Shown here: positions 14,078 through 21,847 of the stretch, one piece after another
Layout: each line of letters opens with the position of its first letter
How positions within the stretch are numbered: position 1 is the first letter of the stretch
Assembly (NCBI GenBank): GCA_049325575.1
Contig: JBMOLK010000283.1
Location: 1-42,744, forward strand
Origin: JBMOLK01 sp049325575
GTDB taxonomy: Bacteria; Bacillota; Clostridia; Acetivibrionales; Acetivibrionaceae
Length of the DNA: 42,744 nt
Direction: 5' to 3'
The notes under the pieces: generated by a model
Databases searched by the model: none
Seen by the model: the letters and a program-made list of their open reading frames with translations, nothing else
Told to the model about the DNA's origin: nothing
Position numbers and translations under genes: made by a program

Positions 14078-16540
14078 ATGAAAGCAGTTATCATGGCGGG
14101 AGGAGAAGGTACCAGGTTAAGGCCGCTGACATGCAATAGACCAAAGCCAATGGTGCCGATTGTGAACAAACCTGTTATGGAACATATTATCGAGTTATTA
14201 AATAAACACCATCTAACTGATATTGCGGTGACTCTTCAGTATATGCCAGATATAATAAAAGATTACTTCGGTGACGGAAAAGATTTTGGAGTGAGCCTAA
14301 GATATTATGTAGAAGACAAACCCATGGGAACGGCAGGAAGCGTTAAGAACGCTGAAGAGTTTTTGGATGATACCTTTATAGTAATAAGCGGAGATGCTCT
14401 AACAGATATTGATCTAAGTGAAGCTATAGAGTTCCACCAAAGCAAAAACTCTGTCGCAACATTGGTGTTAAAAAGAGTTGATATTCCGCTTGAATACGGT
14501 GTGGTAGTAACCGACGAAGAAGGAAGGATTACCAGATTCCTTGAGAAGCCAAGCTGGGGTGAGGTATTTAGTGATACTGTAAATACCGGAATATATATTC
14601 TCTCACCAGAGGTACTGAAATATTTTAATAAGAATGAAATATTTGACTTCAGTAAAGACCTTTTTCCAATACTCCTAAAGGAGAAAAAGCCTATGTATGG
14701 ATTTGTAACCCAGGAGTATTGGTGTGATATAGGAGACTTAAGGGCTTACAGTCAGGCCAATATGGATGTTCTGGACGGAAAAGTGAAAGTCAGTATACCC
14801 GGAAACGAGATAAGAGAAAAGGTATGGGTTGGCAGCGGAACAGTTATTGAAGACAATGTCAATATTGAAGCTCCCTGTGTGATAGGAGCAAATACGAAAG
14901 TTAAAAAGGACTCCGTAATTGGAAGTTATTCTGTTCTAGGGGATTATAATATAATAAGTGAAAGAAGTGGCATAAAAAGGAGTATAATTTGGAAAAATAA
15001 TGTAATTGACAGAAACGTTCAATTGCGAGGGGCGGTTATATGTAATAAGGTTAATCTTAAAGAAGGTGTATCAGCTTTTGAAAATTCTGTTATTGGTGAT
15101 GATACACAGATCAAGGACAAGGCAGTAATTAAGCCAAACATAAAGATATGGCCCAATAAGATGATTGATGAAGCAACGGAGGTCAGCTCAAACCTTGTGT
15201 GGGGTTCAAAATTTATACGCTCAATTTTTGGATTTAGAGGACTGGCGGGGGAAATAAACGTGGATATAACGCCAGAGTACGCATCAAAGCTAGGTGCAGC
15301 CTATGGAGCTATTTTTAAGGGAAAAAGCAAAATAGGAGTAAGCTCTGATGATTCAAACGCTGCTAAAATGCTTAAAATATCCTTTATGTCGGGACTAATG
15401 TCCGCAGGATTGGAAGTTCTTGACTTAGGGATAATTCATCTGCCAGTTACAAGATCTGCGGTAAGATTTTATGGAGCTGATGGAGGTATTCACATAAGTA
15501 CATCAAGCAGGAATGCAGGAAGGCTCCATGTGGATTTTTTAGATAAAAACGGTAGCAATATAGATAGAGGTACGGAGAGAAAAATTGAGAACGCATTCCA
15601 GAGGGAAGATTTCAGCAGATGTGAAGGAGATTCAATTAAAGGAATAGAAATAGTTCCTGACTATACCAGTTTTTATATTAGAAACATTATAAACAGTGTT
15701 AAAGAGAAGAAGCTTGGGTATAGAATCGCTTTAAACTCTCCTTCAAAGTTTATACTGGATACCGTATCCGAATTACTGACAAGTTTGGAATGTGTTGTTG
15801 AAACTACTAACCTGGATCTTGACAACAAAAGAACCATGAGAAATGGAAATGAATCTGACGAAATAACCTATTTTACAAGTTTGACAAGGATGGGTGATTA
15901 TGATCTTGGGGTTTCAATTGAAGATACATCGGAAAAAATGATGCTGATAGATAGTAATGGCAGGGTTGTAACGGATGATTTGTTTACCGCCCTTATCTCG
16001 TTAATTATGTTTAAAACGGTTCAGGGAGGTACAGTTGTTGTTCCTATCTCTACAAGCCATGTGGTGGAAAAACTGGCAGAGGAAAATAACGGAAAGGTAA
16101 TAAGGACAAAAACATCTCCACAGGACTTAATGAACAAGATTTTAGGCAATGATATAAAAGAGGAAGTTTATAACCAGTTTACACTGCATTTTGATGCTAT
16201 TGCGGGACTTGTAAAAATACTGGATTTCATGAAGGTCAATAAATATAACCTTACTGATTTGATTAACATGATCCCGGATTTTCATATAAGTGAAAAGGAA
16301 GTTGAATGCTCCTGGAGTGCAAAAGGTAAAGTAATAAGACAAATTATTCAGGAGAATGACAATGAAAGCATACAAACTTTAGAAGGCGTAAAGATTTTTA
16401 AAGATGGAGGATGGGTTTTGGTTCTACCCGATGCCGAACAGCCCGTATGCAAAATTAAAAGTGAAAGCAGTTCAGCTGAATTCGCTGAGGAATTGACAAA
16501 CTTCTATGTAAATAAAGTTAGAGAAATAAGCAAAAGTTGA
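14078..16540 (+). CDS. Nucleotidyltransferase / phosphomannomutase-like fusion protein
   Basis: 820 residues in three parts. Residues 1 to about 230 are a sugar-1-phosphate nucleotidyltransferase with the full signature MAGGEGTRLRPLT...RPKPMVP, the GTAGSV motif and ISGDALTDID. Residues about 250-370 are hexapeptide repeats (left-handed beta helix). From about 375 on the protein resembles phosphohexomutases. Such fusions are usually annotated mannose-1-phosphate guanylyltransferase. The mutase half is degenerate: where TASHNP (phosphoserine loop) should be it has HISTSSRNAGR (472-482), and the DGDxDR metal site reads IEDTSEK (614-620). The first domain should therefore be active and the second probably not. 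It likely supplies an NDP-sugar to surface glycans. It stands alone between an AT-rich leader and a strong terminator. Confidence 0.85.
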   Translation: MKAVIMAGGEGTRLRPLTCNRPKPMVPIVNKPVMEHIIELLNKHHLTDIAVTLQYMPDIIKDYFGDGKDFGVSLRYYVEDKPMGTAGSVKNAEEFLDDTFIVISGDALTDIDLSEAIEFHQSKNSVATLVLKRVDIPLEYGVVVTDEEGRITRFLEKPSWGEVFSDTVNTGIYILSPEVLKYFNKNEIFDFSKDLFPILLKEKKPMYGFVTQEYWCDIGDLRAYSQANMDVLDGKVKVSIPGNEIREKVWVGSGTVIEDNVNIEAPCVIGANTKVKKDSVIGSYSVLGDYNIISERSGIKRSIIWKNNVIDRNVQLRGAVICNKVNLKEGVSAFENSVIGDDTQIKDKAVIKPNIKIWPNKMIDEATEVSSNLVWGSKFIRSIFGFRGLAGEINVDITPEYASKLGAAYGAIFKGKSKIGVSSDDSNAAKMLKISFMSGLMSAGLEVLDLGIIHLPVTRSAVRFYGADGGIHISTSSRNAGRLHVDFLDKNGSNIDRGTERKIENAFQREDFSRCEGDSIKGIEIVPDYTSFYIRNIINSVKEKKLGYRIALNSPSKFILDTVSELLTSLECVVETTNLDLDNKRTMRNGNESDEITYFTSLTRMGDYDLGVSIEDTSEKMMLIDSNGRVVTDDLFTALISLIMFKTVQGGTVVVPISTSHVVEKLAEENNGKVIRTKTSPQDLMNKILGNDIKEEVYNQFTLHFDAIAGLVKILDFMKVNKYNLTDLINMIPDFHISEKEVECSWSAKGKVIRQIIQENDNESIQTLEGVKIFKDGGWVLVLPDAEQPVCKIKSESSSAEFAEELTNFYVNKVREISKS

Positions 16541-16546
16541 TACAAA

Positions 16547-16592
16547 AAATGAGAATGGGATTTTGAGGTTAGCTCAAGACTCATTCTCATTT
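16547..16592. terminator. Bidirectional terminator
   Basis: AATGAGAATG and CATTCTCATT pair perfectly, with an inner TTTTGAG/CTCAA stem, between the convergent genes ending at 16540 and 16608. A/T runs flank both sides. Confidence 0.75.
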
Positions 16593-16607
16593 AAAATAAA
16601 TAATATA

Positions 16608-16919
16608 CTAATCTCCGAATATAGGATCATAATCTTCTTCTATAAAAGGTTCAAAATAAAAGTCAATATACATAAGTGTTTCACTATCTTTAACCGAAAA
16701 AGGTGCTCTAAACTCAAACTCAGGCTCTTTTACCCTATCCCTGGCATCCTTGTCAAAAGGCAAGCTCTCTACAAGATGAACACCGTACTCGGAAAGCTTA
16801 TTTACTACCCAGTTGAATTCATTCATATCATCTACATCCATACAGGGTATGATACCCTTTTTCATTTCCTTAACAACATCTTCAATTTCACCCGTTTGAT
16901 ACCTGACGTGGTAGAACAT
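16608..16919 (-). CDS. Conserved hypothetical protein, DUF-like
   Basis: 103 residues, starting at ATG 16919 behind GGAGGTTG; the longer frame from 16934 would begin inside the ribosome site. It is an acidic, globular protein (FYHVRYQTGEIEDVVKEM..., DMNEFNWVVNKLSEYGVHLVESL) with a strongly acidic C-terminus, EEDYDPIFGD. No signal peptide, membrane segment or known motif was seen. Transcribed away from its neighbour at 17050. Confidence 0.55.
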   Translation of the reverse strand: MFYHVRYQTGEIEDVVKEMKKGIIPCMDVDDMNEFNWVVNKLSEYGVHLVESLPFDKDARDRVKEPEFEFRAPFSVKDSETLMYIDFYFEPFIEEDYDPIFGD

Positions 16920-17049
16920 TAAAACAACCTCCAAACAGAAATTATAATTTTATAAACCGCTAATATTTTATACCACAATTCGATGGCTTGGAAGCAAAAA
17001 TTTATTATGTTACTCCATAAAACGTTTTACATGTATAAAATACCAGCTT

Positions 17050-17679
17050 TTAATAAGTTTGAAGGTCGTTTCTATTATTATCAAGTTGTGCCTCTAATGC
17101 AACAGATGTATATGTCTTAAAGCTGTCTTCATAATCTTTTATGGCATCTATAAAAGTACTGTCGTTTGTTCTTCTAAACAGGGCAAATATTATGTCATCC
17201 ATATAATCATCAAAATATGTTGTAATAAGATAATACTTAACCCTAAGGTCTGTCAAACCTCTAAAGAAATTTCTTGCAGGCGTCAAACCTATATCCATAA
17301 TAAAGCTTAGGTCGGAGGCTGCAATATCATAATTTGAATTTGATCTAAGGATGTTCATATCACCTACATCAGTGCTGGATATTGTATTAATGCCGAGTTT
17401 CTCAAGCTCATCCTGTATTGTGGTACGGCAAAGATAGTGCCTTGAACTCTCATGGCTCATTTTTACATATCTGTCTTCATAGTATTCTTCTTTGAAATCA
17501 ATTACGGTTCTTTTAAGGATCCTCTCTTCACGCGAAAGCAGATTATTATCTAGCAGGAATCTAAAAAAATTTACATCTCTTTCACCACCGCTGGAGGCTT
17601 TTGAATTCTGAAGTATATTTTCCAGTGATACACTGATTTCTCTTGAATCAAGTTTTTCTGTAAGTAAGTCACTAAGCAA
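17050..17679 (-). CDS. Hypothetical protein with probable TTG start
   Basis: About 210 residues, soluble, mostly alpha-helical, rich in Asp, Arg, Tyr and Ser. I do not recognise a family. The motif-like stretches are SHESSRHYLCRTTIQDELEKLG and DIGLTPARNFFRGLTDLRVKYYLITTYFDDYMDDIIFALF. The start is instructive: GAGGTGAT, a near-perfect anti-SD match, overlaps the ATG at 17685, while the TTG at 17679 lies at proper distance, so TTG is preferred. It follows, on the same strand, the divergent polysaccharide deacetylase, with a structured repeat between them. Confidence 0.55.
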   Translation of the reverse strand: MLSDLLTEKLDSREISVSLENILQNSKASSGGERDVNFFRFLLDNNLLSREERILKRTVIDFKEEYYEDRYVKMSHESSRHYLCRTTIQDELEKLGINTISSTDVGDMNILRSNSNYDIAASDLSFIMDIGLTPARNFFRGLTDLRVKYYLITTYFDDYMDDIIFALFRRTNDSTFIDAIKDYEDSFKTYTSVALEAQLDNNRNDLQTY

Positions 17680-17700
17680 TTTCATCACCTCGTAAAATAA

Positions 17701-17754
17701 AGAGATTGAACTGTAAAAACAGACTGTAAGACTTCTTTACAGCTCATAATCTCT
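17701..17754. repeat. Structured intergenic repeat, copy B
   Basis: Left arm 17701-17717 pairs with right arm 17736-17754: AGAGAT with ATCTCT, then T with A, a two-base TA bulge in the right arm, then GAACTGTAAA with TTTACAGCTC (one A-C mismatch). The bulge falls at the same place as in copy A, and the pair beside it differs (C-G in A, T-A in B), a compensatory change. It sits between two minus-strand genes and may also act as a terminator. Confidence 0.65.
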
Positions 17755-17790
17755 AGTATAACCAGTCTCTTAAACTATTAATACAAAAGA

Positions 17791-18624
17791 TCAGTTTTCC
17801 AGCTCTGAAACAAAGACAAGACGGATATTTTTTTTATCAAATTCCGGCAGCATCTCTATTATTGCTTCTGCAAATGCGTCACTTCCTTCATAGCCGACGT
17901 GACCGACAGCTATTGCGTTTCCTTTCTCCAATGCTGCTTCACCTGCTTTAATCAACTGTTTTTTGATATGCTCCTTAGATTTTTTTTCATTCAACATTAT
18001 GCTTGCCATATGGTATTTTACTCCTTTTAACCGGGCTATTTTTTCAATCTCCGGCTGCTTTTTGGTGTTATTGTCCAAAAAGAAAATATTTTTTTGTCTA
18101 AGTGCATCAAAGATATCAGGGAATACCTGTTTATCCCCCCTAATTATTCCTTTAGTATCTAAATTAGCACCTACGGCATAAGGTACGTCAATGATAGAAC
18201 TTACGGCAGTTTGGTAAATTTCGTCATTGACCATAATCACAGGTGAGCTGTTTTTATAGTCTAAAGGCAAATGAACCATAACCTCATATCCTTTTTCATG
18301 TGCCAGGATAGCATCGGTTTTGGTAAGGTTTTGAAATGGCATGATTGAAAAGGTCAGGTGCCTGTCTATGGACATTATCCTTTTCATTCCATCTCTTCCC
18401 AATCCGAAATAGTCTATGACAATGGCAAGATTTCCTCCTGTAGTTTTTCCTGCGGCTTCCTGTTCTTTATTAAAGACATTGCCGGAAGTCTCGGTGCTTT
18501 GTGAAGTAAAGTAATTGGAAAAATAATAAGTATTGATAAATACAACGGTTAAGATTAAAAAACATGCTGACAATAAGGTTTTTAATTTTGGTCCCTTAAG
18601 ATAAAAAAAGAATGATTTTTTCAT
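17791..18624 (-). CDS. Divergent polysaccharide deacetylase (YibQ-like)
   Basis: About 277 residues with one N-terminal membrane anchor (about 16-38), then a domain of the divergent polysaccharide deacetylase family (DUF610/PF04748): NLAIVIDYFGLGRDGMKRIM, YEVMVHLPLDYK, VGANLDTKG, IFFLDNNTKK and AIAVGHVGYEGSDAF. The family normally has VIDD-x-G and NNHMGS metal-binding motifs; here the second Asp is Tyr and the HMGS site reads LDTKG, so hydrolase activity is doubtful. It probably acts outside the membrane on wall or spore polysaccharide, as a binding protein or altered enzyme. ATG 18624 follows GGTGTG; GTG 18633 is the alternative. It is divergent from the DUF881 pair. Confidence 0.8.
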   Translation of the reverse strand: MKKSFFFYLKGPKLKTLLSACFLILTVVFINTYYFSNYFTSQSTETSGNVFNKEQEAAGKTTGGNLAIVIDYFGLGRDGMKRIMSIDRHLTFSIMPFQNLTKTDAILAHEKGYEVMVHLPLDYKNSSPVIMVNDEIYQTAVSSIIDVPYAVGANLDTKGIIRGDKQVFPDIFDALRQKNIFFLDNNTKKQPEIEKIARLKGVKYHMASIMLNEKKSKEHIKKQLIKAGEAALEKGNAIAVGHVGYEGSDAFAEAIIEMLPEFDKKNIRLVFVSELEN

Positions 18625-18828
18625 ATATAACACACCGTAAGATATATACCTATGATTAGTATACTTACCGACTAAAGAAAAATATAACAGAAATGATTTT
18701 AAAAATCATTTGTTGGAGAATATATGAAGATACTTGAAATAGAATATTTTTGATGTAGAATAGAAATATTAGATATTTTTTTATGATATGTTTGTCATAT
18801 AATACTTTAATCTAAAGGAAGCCTTATA

Positions 18829-19542
18829 ATGAAAAGGAATGATAGCAATTATATAATGTTAATCATGTTTATGCTGCTGGGGCTGGTTCTATCTGTCCAG
18901 TTCAGGAGCGTTATGAACTCCAACAAGGATAAGCCTTCTATTGCATACAAAATTGAAAGCTTAAAAGAGCAGCTTAATGCTGAAAAGGTTGTTGGAAGCA
19001 AACTAAGAGAAGAAATAGATGTAAACATCAAGAAACAGGAAGAATATATAAAGACTGTAATGGAGAACAGGAACGATGACACTTTAAAAAAAGAGTGGGA
19101 GGAAGCAAAGCTGGCTGCCGGACTGACTGATGTAACCGGGGATGGAATAGTTATTAAGTTAAACGATGCTGTGGTAAAGATAGAAGGTGCTGTAAAGCTT
19201 AATATTGTCCATGATACCGACCTGGTTGAAGTGGTTAATGAATTGAAGAAGGCAGGAGCTAAGGCCATATCAATTAATAATGAGAGGATTATATCTACAA
19301 GTGAAATTATTTGTGCCGGACCTACCATACGAATAAACAGAACCAGGTATTCAGTACCCTTTGAAATAAAAGCTATTGGTGACCCGAAAAGGATGCATGA
19401 GTATCTTATTAATAGCGAAATAGCCAGGGATTTTAAGGAATATGGAGTAAGATTTGAAGTAGGGGAAGCCAAGGGTATTGTGGTTCCCAAATACAGCGGA
19501 AAACTAAGTAATATAATTAAGGGGTTGGAGGTAGTAGAATAA
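18829..19542 (+). CDS. DUF881 family protein (first of two)
   Basis: 237 residues. One N-terminal membrane segment (about 8-25) is followed by a coiled coil (about 35-85, with KIESLKEQLNAEKVVGSKLREEI) and the DUF881 domain (TGDGIVIKLNDA, LVEVVNELKKAGAKAISINNERI, YSVPFEIKAIGDPKRM). This is the YlxW/YlxX type found in Gram-positive bacteria, often near division or wall genes; its molecular function is not known. Ribosome site AAAGGAAG. A TATAAT-like box at 18798-18803 lies upstream but has no good -35. The stop codon overlaps the start of the second copy by one base, so the pair is translationally coupled. Confidence 0.85.
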   Translation: MKRNDSNYIMLIMFMLLGLVLSVQFRSVMNSNKDKPSIAYKIESLKEQLNAEKVVGSKLREEIDVNIKKQEEYIKTVMENRNDDTLKKEWEEAKLAAGLTDVTGDGIVIKLNDAVVKIEGAVKLNIVHDTDLVEVVNELKKAGAKAISINNERIISTSEIICAGPTIRINRTRYSVPFEIKAIGDPKRMHEYLINSEIARDFKEYGVRFEVGEAKGIVVPKYSGKLSNIIKGLEVVE

Positions 19543-20243
19543 TGAAATTTGCCAGAAATCTTTCAATAACTGTTATATGCGTTATACTTGGTGTAATGGT
19601 GGCTTGGCAGTACAAAAGCATTGATAATAACAAAAAATATGAGACCAATCAGAATAACAGGCTGGATAAATTGATAGATGATCTTTCAACAGAGAGAAAA
19701 GCCAATGAGAACCTAAGAAACAGAAATAAAGAGTTGGAAAAGCAGGTTTCTGAATGGGTTAATGCAAAGGGTAACATTGATAAAATAGAGGCAAGTATTA
19801 AAGAGGAGTTGGAGAGGGCAAAGATTCTTTCGGGCTTGGTAGGAGTTAAGGGTAAAGGAGTTATTATTACTTTGGATGATGGGGATGAATACTCTAAAGT
19901 GTCTGAAAGAGATCTACTGTATCTTATAAATGAGCTAAGAGCATCAGAAGCTCAAGCAATTTCTGTCAATGAGGAAAGAATTATTGCAATGAGTGAAATC
20001 AAGCAAACCGGAGATTATATAGTTATAAATGGAAGACAGTTAAAACATCCTTTTACCGTAAAAGCCATAGCAGAACCTGAGAAACTGGAAAATGCACTTA
20101 AAATGCTTGGAGGAATTCTGGAAACATTTGAGGATTATTACGGTCTTAAGGTTAGTATGGAAAAGAAAGATAGTATAATAATTCCTAAAGTCAGAGATGA
20201 CGGTTCTGTCATAAAACATAACTTACTAAGCCCGACGAATTAG
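19542..20243 (+). CDS. DUF881 family protein (second of two)
   Basis: 233 residues, a diverged tandem copy of the preceding gene with the same order: N-terminal membrane anchor (about 5-24), coiled coil (about 38-85), and DUF881 domain with VGVKGKGVIITLDDGDE, LLYLINELRASEAQAISVNEERI and HPFTVKAIAEPEKL. The conserved N-E-R-I motif is present in both. The two products may form a heteromeric coiled-coil complex at the membrane; this is inference from pairing. Start at ATG 19542, one base into the upstream stop, with TTGGAGG upstream. Confidence 0.85.
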   Translation: MKFARNLSITVICVILGVMVAWQYKSIDNNKKYETNQNNRLDKLIDDLSTERKANENLRNRNKELEKQVSEWVNAKGNIDKIEASIKEELERAKILSGLVGVKGKGVIITLDDGDEYSKVSERDLLYLINELRASEAQAISVNEERIIAMSEIKQTGDYIVINGRQLKHPFTVKAIAEPEKLENALKMLGGILETFEDYYGLKVSMEKKDSIIIPKVRDDGSVIKHNLLSPTN

Positions 20244-20273
20244 CTTTTAGATGGTTTCACAAAAGCTAATTTT
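20240..20273 (+). terminator. Probable terminator after the DUF881 pair
   Basis: TTAGCTTTT (20240-20248) and AAAAGCTAA (20261-20269) form a 9-bp stem followed by four T. It overlaps the stop codon. Confidence 0.5.
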
Positions 20274-20310
20274 GGAGCATTTTTTGAAGAGTTGGCTATC
20301 TTTAAATAAT

Positions 20311-20368
20311 TAGGCCTTAAATTGTGTACTGATAATTCACATGTTAAAGTACATTAATTTAAGGCCTA
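20311..20368. repeat. Long inverted repeat upstream of pdaA
   Basis: The 13-base arms at 20311-20323 and 20356-20368 (TAGGCCTTAAATT and its complement) are perfect, and inside them GTGTACT pairs with AGTACAT past a one-base bulge, making a stem of about 20 bp. No T-run follows. It could be a second terminator or an mRNA end-protecting hairpin. Confidence 0.5.
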
Positions 20369-20404
20369 TATTCATTATTACACATAAGGCGGAATATTAA
20401 TTAT

Positions 20405-20424
20405 AGAGATTGAACTGTCTTTAC
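20405..20424 (+). repeat. Truncated structured repeat, copy C, in the pdaA leader
   Basis: AGAGATTGAACTGT is identical to the left arm of copy B and is preceded by AATTAT as in copy A. It is followed directly by CTTTAC, the first bases of the right arm of copies A and B, and then diverges into the pdaA ribosome site. It looks like a copy with its loop and most of the right arm deleted. Confidence 0.5.
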
Positions 20425-20439
20425 GGGAGGACTTGTTTT

Positions 20440-21387
20440 ATGAAAAGTAAGATAATAATTCTTTGTGTACTGTTTTTTTCATTATTCACAATAAACTTTA
20501 TTAGCAGGGGGCAAAGCGAAAAACTGAACCTGCCCGATTTGGGAGGTGTTTACTCGGTAAGCCTGGATAATATCGATTTTAGTACTGAGATTACCGGTAT
20601 GCTAAGTGATGGAGTTGTGAGCGAAGTTCCTGATGATAAAGACGTTTTTGTCGAAACGTCCATGAACGGCCAGTTCAGCAACAAGGTACTGCGGTGGGGA
20701 ATTGCAAGAAGAGGCTATGGCAAGACGCCTGACGCAGACCCGGGTACGCCTGCGCTTTTATCAAAATATGGAGGGATATACTTAGGGGATACTTCTAAAA
20801 AAAAGATATATCTTACATTTGACGAAGGCTATGAAAATGGTTATACCGCAAAGATCCTTGACGTTTTAAGGGATAACAATGTCAAGGCAGTATTCTTTAT
20901 AACGGGGCCTTACTTAAATGATCACCAGGACCTGGTAAGAAGAATGGTGGAAGAAGGGCATGTTGTAGGGAATCATACCATACACCATCCCAGCCTTCCA
21001 AGTATCAGCGACAGCGAACTGGAAGAAGAGATTTTGGGTCTTCACAGGGCTTTTTATGAAAAGTTCGGAAAACACATGAAATATTTAAGGCCTCCTAAGG
21101 GTGAATACAGTGAAAGAACCTTGGCAGTTACACAAAAACTGGGATATACAAATCTTTTCTGGAGTTTTGCGTATGATGACTGGTATAGAGATAAAACAAG
21201 AGGTGCAGATTATGCTTTTAAAAAGGTCATGGATAACCTTCATAACGGAGAAGTAATCTTGCTCCATGCAGTATCCAAAGATAATGCAGATGCTTTGGAC
21301 AGGATAATAAAAGGCGTCAGGGAGAGAGGATTCGAGTTTGGAGACATAGATAATATAAACAACTTAAAAGGAGAGGGGCACATGTAA
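20440..21387 (+). CDS. pdaA: Polysaccharide deacetylase, PdaA-like (spore cortex muramic delta-lactam)
   Basis: About 315 residues: an N-terminal signal or anchor segment, a linker of about 90 residues, then a NodB-type deacetylase domain. The active-site motifs are complete: YLTFDEGYENGYT (motif 1, TFDEGYENGYT being typical for PdaA), HVVGNHTIHHPSL (motif 2, H-x3-H), LRPPKGEYSE (motif 3), FWSFAYDDWYRD (motif 4) and EVILLHAVSKDNADAL (motif 5). PdaA removes the acetyl group from N-acetylmuramate so that muramic delta-lactam can form in the spore cortex, needed for germination. ATG 20440 has CGGGAGG at proper distance; the TTG at 20410 lies inside the repeat remnant. It precedes the yqfC-recO block on the same strand. 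Confidence 0.9.
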   Translation: MKSKIIILCVLFFSLFTINFISRGQSEKLNLPDLGGVYSVSLDNIDFSTEITGMLSDGVVSEVPDDKDVFVETSMNGQFSNKVLRWGIARRGYGKTPDADPGTPALLSKYGGIYLGDTSKKKIYLTFDEGYENGYTAKILDVLRDNNVKAVFFITGPYLNDHQDLVRRMVEEGHVVGNHTIHHPSLPSISDSELEEEILGLHRAFYEKFGKHMKYLRPPKGEYSERTLAVTQKLGYTNLFWSFAYDDWYRDKTRGADYAFKKVMDNLHNGEVILLHAVSKDNADALDRIIKGVRERGFEFGDIDNINNLKGEGHM

Positions 21388-21469
21388 TTAACAGGTTCTT
21401 CAAAGCATAAATTATATTAAACGCACTAAATACGAGCTAATGGAAAAAAGCGTTTTAAGGAGAATATTC

Positions 21470-21787
21470 ATGCCCAGAGGAAAAAAAGAACGTATAAAAA
21501 AAAGTAAAGAGGAAAAGCAAAAAAGAAATTTAAAGGAAAAGATGACAGAGATTTTGGAACTTCCAAAGGAAATTGTGCTGGATTTACCCAAAATAACCAT
21601 GTTCGGCAGCGGGAACCTTCTTGTAGAAAACTATAAAGGCATTATTGAGTATGATGATAACCGGATAAGAATAAATACCAGTCAGGGCATTATAAGGGTT
21701 ACGGGCGGCAGCATGGTAATCAAGGAAATTACATCGGAGGACCTCTTGATTGACGGGGATATAGTTTCTTTAGAGTTTCTAAAATAA
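21470..21787 (+). CDS. yqfC: Sporulation protein YqfC
   Basis: 105 residues from ATG 21470, chosen because AAGGAGA lies six bases upstream (the ATG at 21440 has none). A very basic N-terminus (KKERIKKSKEEKQKRN) is followed by LPKEIVLDLPKITMFGSGNLLVENYKGIIEY and IRVTGGSMVIKEITSEDLLIDGDI, the YqfC/YabP-type beta domain. YqfC acts in sporulation and is regularly paired with yqfD, which follows after 60 bases. The exact role is unknown. Confidence 0.9.
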   Translation: MPRGKKERIKKSKEEKQKRNLKEKMTEILELPKEIVLDLPKITMFGSGNLLVENYKGIIEYDDNRIRINTSQGIIRVTGGSMVIKEITSEDLLIDGDIVSLEFLK

Positions 21788-21847
21788 AAAAGATGTAAGG
21801 CTTATACTAAGAAGTAACTATCTGCTGATTTACATGGGGGAATTCAA

